NCBI GenBank assembly: GCA_000435475.1
Contig: FR896052.1
Span: 36,430-46,971 of the forward strand
Reading direction: 5' to 3'
Origin: Cryptobacterium sp. CAG:338
Lineage (GTDB): Bacteria > Actinomycetota > Coriobacteriia > Coriobacteriales > Eggerthellaceae
Length of the DNA: 10,542 nucleotides
The notes under the pieces were generated by a model. That model made no database searches, had not been told where the DNA came from, and was given only the letters and a program-made list of their open reading frames with translations. Position 1 is the stretch's first letter. Each line of letters opens with the position of its first letter. A program made the position numbers and the translations under genes. This document shows positions 7,466 to 10,542 of the stretch, piece after piece.

Positions 7466-7897
7466 TTAGTCGATAGAAATCAAACGTTTGCGATCCTCAG
7501 GCTTTGGCAATTCTTTCTTGGGAACATTAATTTTCAAGATGCCGTTTTCGAACTTAGCCGAAATATCTTCTTCCGAGATGTCGTCACCTACATAGAAGCT
7601 ACGACGGCAAGAGCCAACGAAACGTTCTTTGCGTAAGTATGATCCGTTCTCATCCTTGTCTTCAGTTTTCTGCTCAGTATGAGCGTTAATAGTCAAATAG
7701 CCTTCGTCCAAAGCAATTTCTACGTTTTCTTTCTTGAAGCCAGGAAGATCAATATCAAGCTCATAAGCGCTAGGGGTTTCTTTGATGTCGGTCTTCATTA
7801 AAGAAGCGGTAGTGGTCTTTGGTGTGGTGTCGTTAAAGAATCCGAAATCAAAAGGATCACTCAAAAAGTCGTTAAAGAAGTTTCTACGTGCCAGCAT
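7466..7897 (-). CDS. hsp20: Small heat-shock protein Hsp20/alpha-crystallin family, 143 aa
   Basis: This ATP-independent cytoplasmic chaperone binds unfolding proteins and holds them for refolding by DnaK. The alpha-crystallin domain spans about residues 33-127, from MKTDIKETPSAYELDIDLPGF through FENGILKINVPKKE, preceded by a short Phe-rich N-terminal arm (RRNFFNDFLSDPFDFGFF). The C-terminal ISI near the end (LISID) is the I-x-I motif used in oligomer assembly. The frame can begin at 7906, 7903 or 7897. I chose 7897 because AAAGAGG lies about 9 nt before it, whereas it touches the ATG at 7906. The CIRCE element at 8074-8104 lies about 175 nt upstream. On the minus strand a TATTAT box (8062-8067) just past CIRCE could start an hsp20 transcript with a leader of about 160 nt, so HrcA control of hsp20 is plausible but unproven. 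Confidence 0.95.
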   Translation of the reverse strand: MLARRNFFNDFLSDPFDFGFFNDTTPKTTTASLMKTDIKETPSAYELDIDLPGFKKENVEIALDEGYLTINAHTEQKTEDKDENGSYLRKERFVGSCRRSFYVGDDISEEDISAKFENGILKINVPKKELPKPEDRKRLISID

Positions 7898-7938
7898 GAT
7901 CATCATCCTCTTTCATGTGTGTGCGGTGGCGGTTCGCT

Positions 7939-7971
7939 GTTTCAAGTGCTTAAGTCAACTCTTGCTGAAAC
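7939..7971. promoter_or_regulatory. Inverted repeat in the hsp20 upstream region
   Basis: GTTTCAAG (7939-7946) is complementary to CTTG..GAAAC (7961-7971) with a 2-nt insertion in the right arm. It lies 40-75 nt before the hsp20 start, so it would form either a DNA operator or a stem in the mRNA leader. It is not a clean HspR (HAIR) site. The rest of 7907-8057 holds small palindromes (TTTGCAAA at 7982-7989, GTTCGAAC at 7995-8002) and no gene. Confidence 0.35.
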
Positions 7972-8057
7972 CAACAAATGGTTTGCAAAGCAACGTTCGA
8001 ACAAGAGAAGAAACAGTCACTTAAACAGTTACCGCTCATCGCGTTTCTTAGTTCACT

Positions 8058-8066
8058 TGGTATAAT
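8058..8066 (+). promoter_or_regulatory. Extended -10 promoter facing the beta-lactamase-like gene
   Basis: TGG followed by TATAAT (8058-8066) is an extended -10 element (TGn-TATAAT). No -35 consensus stands 16-18 bp upstream, as is common for extended -10 promoters. Initiation would fall near 8073, one base before CIRCE. The complementary strand reads TATTAT here, so the same bases could also serve a weak promoter toward hsp20. Confidence 0.65.
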
Positions 8067-8073
8067 AGCGCGG

Positions 8074-8104
8074 AATTAGCACTCTTAAGCCGAGAGTGCT
8101 AATT
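8074..8104. promoter_or_regulatory. CIRCE element (HrcA operator), perfect
   Basis: TTAGCACTC (8076-8084), nine bases, then GAGTGCTAA (8094-8102) matches the CIRCE consensus exactly. Pairing extends two more base pairs outward on each side (8074-8104). CIRCE binds the heat-shock repressor HrcA, which is released when GroEL is occupied by unfolded proteins. The position right after an extended -10 box on the plus strand is the classic arrangement for repression of the plus-strand transcript. It lies between hsp20 and the large plus-strand gene and may control either or both. Confidence 0.97.
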
Positions 8105-8132
8105 TGGTACCGTTTCGTAAGAGTTCAACAAA

Positions 8133-8162
8133 ATGCAAGATTATGTAGAAGAAAATGTATAG
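8133..8162 (+). CDS. Possible 9-codon leader ORF
   Basis: In the leader after CIRCE, an ATG at 8133 opens the frame MQDYVEENV followed by TAG. AAGAG lies about 9 nt upstream. Its spacing is better than that of the downstream gene's own start. It may be chance; nothing else supports translation. Confidence 0.15.
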   Translation: MQDYVEENV

Positions 8163-8223
8163 AAAATACGGATAGATAACGTAAATAGGACAAAGAAATA
8201 AAACAAACTGATACCATTAGCCC

Positions 8224-10542
8224 ATGGATGATCGGGGCACATCAGGTAATCACAGATCAAAACAATCATTCTCCCATGAAGAGGATGATTATTTTGCTGT
8301 CTCAGATCGTCGAAATTCAAGATCAAAAGCACAAAACCAATTTCAACCAAAAGCCCTTGAAAAAGTGCGTTCTGCCTTTACTTCGCGTAGTTATGTGAAT
8401 CACGGCGAACGTGCAGAGCGTACGAATCGCGGTCGTAGTTCTCGCGCCGATCACAGCGAACACACGGAGCGTATTAGCCAAAGAAACGCTACGAAACGAT
8501 GGGATGCCGATAATCGCGGAGAACGCAACTTTCGTGTTGATCGCGCAAATCGTTCGGAAAGCGCGGGTCGTTCGGATCGTGCAAATCGTTCGGATAACGC
8601 AGATCGCACGAGAAGCGTTGGTCGTTCAGATAGTGCAGGTCGCTTAAATAATGATGGTCGGATGAGTCGTGCTGATCGCACGCATCGCGCAGATATTAGA
8701 CACCGCGAAACCTACCGTGATTCGAATGCTGAATCTCTGCGTCAAGGAAATTCTCGAAATCGGATAGCTGGCTCATCGCAGCGTAGCAGGTCAGCTCGTG
8801 ATGCTTCTGTGGATGCTTCGCAACGTCGCAGGAGTTCCGCTTCTCTTCGTTCGAGCTATGGGCGGGCATCAGATTATGCACGCCATGCCGACAATGATCC
8901 AAGGCAGGATTTTGAGTTAGGTGATGGATATCAGTCCCGAAGAAGACGCGGAGAATTTTCTGACCCAGATGGCGGACAGATCGGCAGGATGGGTTATGGC
9001 GAAAGAGGAGAGCGCGACCGGCGAGGAGAGCGCTACCCTCGAGGAGAGCGCCATTCTCGTGATTATGATGCTTCCTTAGAAGGCGGCTATGCTTCTCATG
9101 CTTCGAGAAGAGGCCGTCATTCCGAACCGGAAGTGTACGTGAGATCAGGATCTGGACGAGGAATTTTTGGCGGTGGGCCTTCTCTTCCGTTTGGATTGGG
9201 CGGGTATGGAACAGGATACCGAGGAGGACATGCTGCAGGAGGAGGATCTCTTTTTTCAGCGTTGCCCCTTCCGGTGCTTTATGCGCTGCCTGTTGTGGTT
9301 TTAATTCTTATCATTGTTCTTCTTGTTTTTGTTGTTTCTTCGGTTCAGTCTTGTTCGTCAGGTGGTGAACAGGAGCAGATTGAGGTGCAGGAGGTCCAGC
9401 CAGTAAACTTGAGCTATCAGGCTTCAGTGACGGGGCTTGATTCGGTAGCAGACTCGGGGTCCTCTATTGCTGGATTCACCTTGGCAAACGAAGGACGGAA
9501 TTATATGCCTTCGTTGTCCGAGGAAGGGCAAAACACCATTCAGACAGTACTTGCTCCTTTTATGGAAAACGAATACGACGTTGGCTTTATCCTGATGGAT
9601 CTTCAGACGGGAAGCGGGTATTCCTATAACCTTGACCAGGAAGTCTACGGTGCATCATCGTTTAAGGGCCCTGTCCTTATTTACGGATGCCAAGAAGCGC
9701 TTGAGCCAGGTATTCTGTCGATTGATACGGTAAACGACTCGGCTTCGAATGCCATTATCTATTCGGACAATAACTCGTACTACAATATGCGTGCAATTTT
9801 TGAAGAGTACAGCGAAATCAGTCTTGTTAATTGGCTTGCCAATATGAATATCGATTCAGATGTCGAGACCGATACCTCATTCCCGCATTATTCAGTACGC
9901 GAATCGGCAAAGTTATGGATGAATGCCTATTTATATTTCACCTCTTCTGAATCTGATCCAGAAATAGTTTCATGGGCGCAGGATCTGTTCTCTCAGACGG
10001 AAGTTTCTATGCTGCGCGCTGGGGTTGATCCTTCGTTTGCCTTGATTACTGATGGTGGCGAGGTTTATATCAACCAAGCTACTCAGACTGATCAGAGTGG
10101 CGACCAAGCAAATTCTGAGAAGAACACGGACCAAAGCGGCGATCAATCAAATGACGATCAGTCAAGCGACCAGCAGTCGGGTGATCAGCAGTCGAGTGAT
10201 CAGTCAAGCGACCAAAGTGCTAACCAGCAGGAAGATACCTCTTCTGGTCTTTCTGCGGCAGACATGGCAACTTCGGGATCAAGCATTGTTGTTTACGATA
10301 AGGCAGGTTGGCTCAACGGTGAAACAGATGATGGCCTCTGCGACGCTGGAATTGTATACGATGGCGATAAAGCTTATCTCATTTCTGTTATGACGGGAGC
10401 ACCCGATGGCGATGGTACGCGCGAAGATGTTGCTCGTTTAGTGGCAGCCTTATGGAGCCAGCGAAGCACGCTTGCACCAAGTGAGGGGTATGTGTTGGTT
10501 GAACCGACAGCTTCGTCATCTACGGACCAGTCACAAAGTGCT
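8224..10542 (+). CDS. Membrane-anchored serine beta-lactamase-like protein with Arg-rich cytoplasmic region (3' end outside window)
   Basis: The frame is open from the stop at 8218 to the window edge: 773 codons and no stop. Residues 1-310 are extremely Arg/Ser/Asp-rich (58 Arg in residues 60-319) and predicted disordered, with hexapeptide repeats. Residues 309-345 are Gly-rich. One membrane helix covers about 352-372, so the Arg-rich part should be inside and the rest outside. The outer part has the order of a serine beta-lactamase/PBP-like fold: VGFILMDLQTGSGYSYN, GASSFKGP (S478-x-x-K481), YSDNN (SDN, 514-516), then LRAGVDP, a Gln/Ser/Asp-rich insert (620-675), DKAGW (KAG, 693-695, in place of KTG), and DAGIVYDGDKAYLISVMTG. 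It may act on peptidoglycan peptides or be an inactive relative. No Glu166 equivalent could be assigned. ATG 8224 is the only early in-frame ATG, but no SD precedes it, so the start is less certain than the frame. The upstream promoter overlaps CIRCE, suggesting HrcA control. A further TDQS-rich tail begins at the window end. Confidence 0.88.
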   Translation, partial: MDDRGTSGNHRSKQSFSHEEDDYFAVSDRRNSRSKAQNQFQPKALEKVRSAFTSRSYVNHGERAERTNRGRSSRADHSEHTERISQRNATKRWDADNRGERNFRVDRANRSESAGRSDRANRSDNADRTRSVGRSDSAGRLNNDGRMSRADRTHRADIRHRETYRDSNAESLRQGNSRNRIAGSSQRSRSARDASVDASQRRRSSASLRSSYGRASDYARHADNDPRQDFELGDGYQSRRRRGEFSDPDGGQIGRMGYGERGERDRRGERYPRGERHSRDYDASLEGGYASHASRRGRHSEPEVYVRSGSGRGIFGGGPSLPFGLGGYGTGYRGGHAAGGGSLFSALPLPVLYALPVVVLILIIVLLVFVVSSVQSCSSGGEQEQIEVQEVQPVNLSYQASVTGLDSVADSGSSIAGFTLANEGRNYMPSLSEEGQNTIQTVLAPFMENEYDVGFILMDLQTGSGYSYNLDQEVYGASSFKGPVLIYGCQEALEPGILSIDTVNDSASNAIIYSDNNSYYNMRAIFEEYSEISLVNWLANMNIDSDVETDTSFPHYSVRESAKLWMNAYLYFTSSESDPEIVSWAQDLFSQTEVSMLRAGVDPSFALITDGGEVYINQATQTDQSGDQANSEKNTDQSGDQSNDDQSSDQQSGDQQSSDQSSDQSANQQEDTSSGLSAADMATSGSSIVVYDKAGWLNGETDDGLCDAGIVYDGDKAYLISVMTGAPDGDGTREDVARLVAALWSQRSTLAPSEGYVLVEPTASSSTDQSQSA
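8545..8706 (+). repeat. Nine 18-bp units encoding hexapeptide repeats
   Basis: Nine in-frame units of 18 bp encode hexapeptides of the form (A/V/D)(N/G/D)R(S/T)xx: ANRSES, AGRSDR, ANRSDN, ADRTRS, VGRSDS, AGRLNN, DGRMSR, ADRTHR, ADIRHR. Arg at position 3 is kept in eight of nine; the last unit is degenerate. They lie in the predicted cytoplasmic part of the beta-lactamase-like protein. Confidence 0.8.
9001..9054 (+). repeat. Three 18-bp units encoding RGER repeats
   Basis: Units at 9001-9018, 9019-9036 and 9037-9054 encode ERGERD, RRGERY and PRGERH. The shared DNA core is GAGGAGAGCGC, far better conserved than in the hexapeptide block upstream, so this expansion looks more recent. Confidence 0.8.
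10081..10248 (+). repeat. Gln/Ser/Asp-rich low-complexity insert within the beta-lactamase-like domain
   Basis: Residues 620-675 consist largely of DQS, SGDQ and SSDQ units of 4-5 residues. At the DNA level GATCAG and AGCGACCA motifs recur, with CAGCAGTC twice (near 10171 and 10189). The block separates the LRAGVDP segment from the KAG strand, which are close together in class A beta-lactamases. Confidence 0.8.

Noticed and set aside
7939..7971. HspR (HAIR) operator before hsp20
   Set aside because: The arms do not match CTTGAGT-N7-ACTCAAG, and the spacing differs.
8451..8681. Minus-strand Arg/Ser-rich frame
   Set aside because: It is the reverse reading of the hexapeptide-coding repeats and has no start signals of its own.
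10052..10393. Plus-strand open frame of 113 codons in another phase
   Set aside because: It is produced by the repetitive Q/S/D-coding DNA of the beta-lactamase-like gene; the main frame carries recognisable motifs through this stretch.

Overview
The window looks like a chromosomal segment of a Gram-positive-type bacterium, most likely an actinobacterium of class Coriobacteriia. The basis is a roughly balanced base composition, a TagO/WecA-type lipid-linked sugar transferase, an Hsp20 with an N-terminus of the type I associate with that class, and a textbook CIRCE operator. The class assignment is by resemblance only; no marker gene is present to prove it. I see no insertion sequence, integrase, phage gene, tRNA, rRNA or CRISPR array.

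Left part (1-3048). A degenerate tandem repeat of about 44 bp fills the left edge and runs into the 3' end of a minus-strand family 2 glycosyltransferase. A non-coding gap of about 0.5 kb follows. It holds a promoter with a palindrome over its -35 region and a hairpin at the predicted transcript 5' end. These lead into a plus-strand polyprenyl-phosphate GlcNAc-1-phosphate transferase (WecA/TagO/MraY family). Both enzymes fit cell-wall polysaccharide or teichoic-acid-like polymer synthesis. An array of eight 14-bp units, organised in 42-bp blocks, separates this gene from the convergent ABC operon.

Middle (3049-6971). A two-gene minus-strand operon encodes a MacB/LolD-type ABC ATPase, then 26 nt later a 1060-residue permease with two FtsX-like cores. 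Its first extracellular domain carries a long glycine-spaced heptad coiled coil. The substrate is unknown. Upstream lies a gap of about 0.5 kb with further short degenerate repeats (15-, 18- and 18-bp periods) and a strong hairpin.

Right part (7466-10542). hsp20 (minus) diverges from a very large plus-strand frame that stays open to the end of the window. Between them is a perfect CIRCE element (HrcA operator) just downstream of an extended -10 promoter pointing at the large gene. The product has an Arg/Ser/Asp-rich cytoplasmic region of about 310 residues with hexapeptide repeats, a Gly-rich neck, one membrane helix, and an extracellular serine beta-lactamase-like domain. That domain shows SxxK, SDN and KAG motifs and is interrupted by a Gln/Ser/Asp-rich low-complexity insert just before the KAG strand. 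This gene and its possible HrcA control are the most unusual content here.

A recurring theme is that three of the gaps between genes (left edge, 2920-3048, 6972-7465) each carry their own family of short, diverged tandem repeats. Period-18 DNA repeats also occur inside the last gene.
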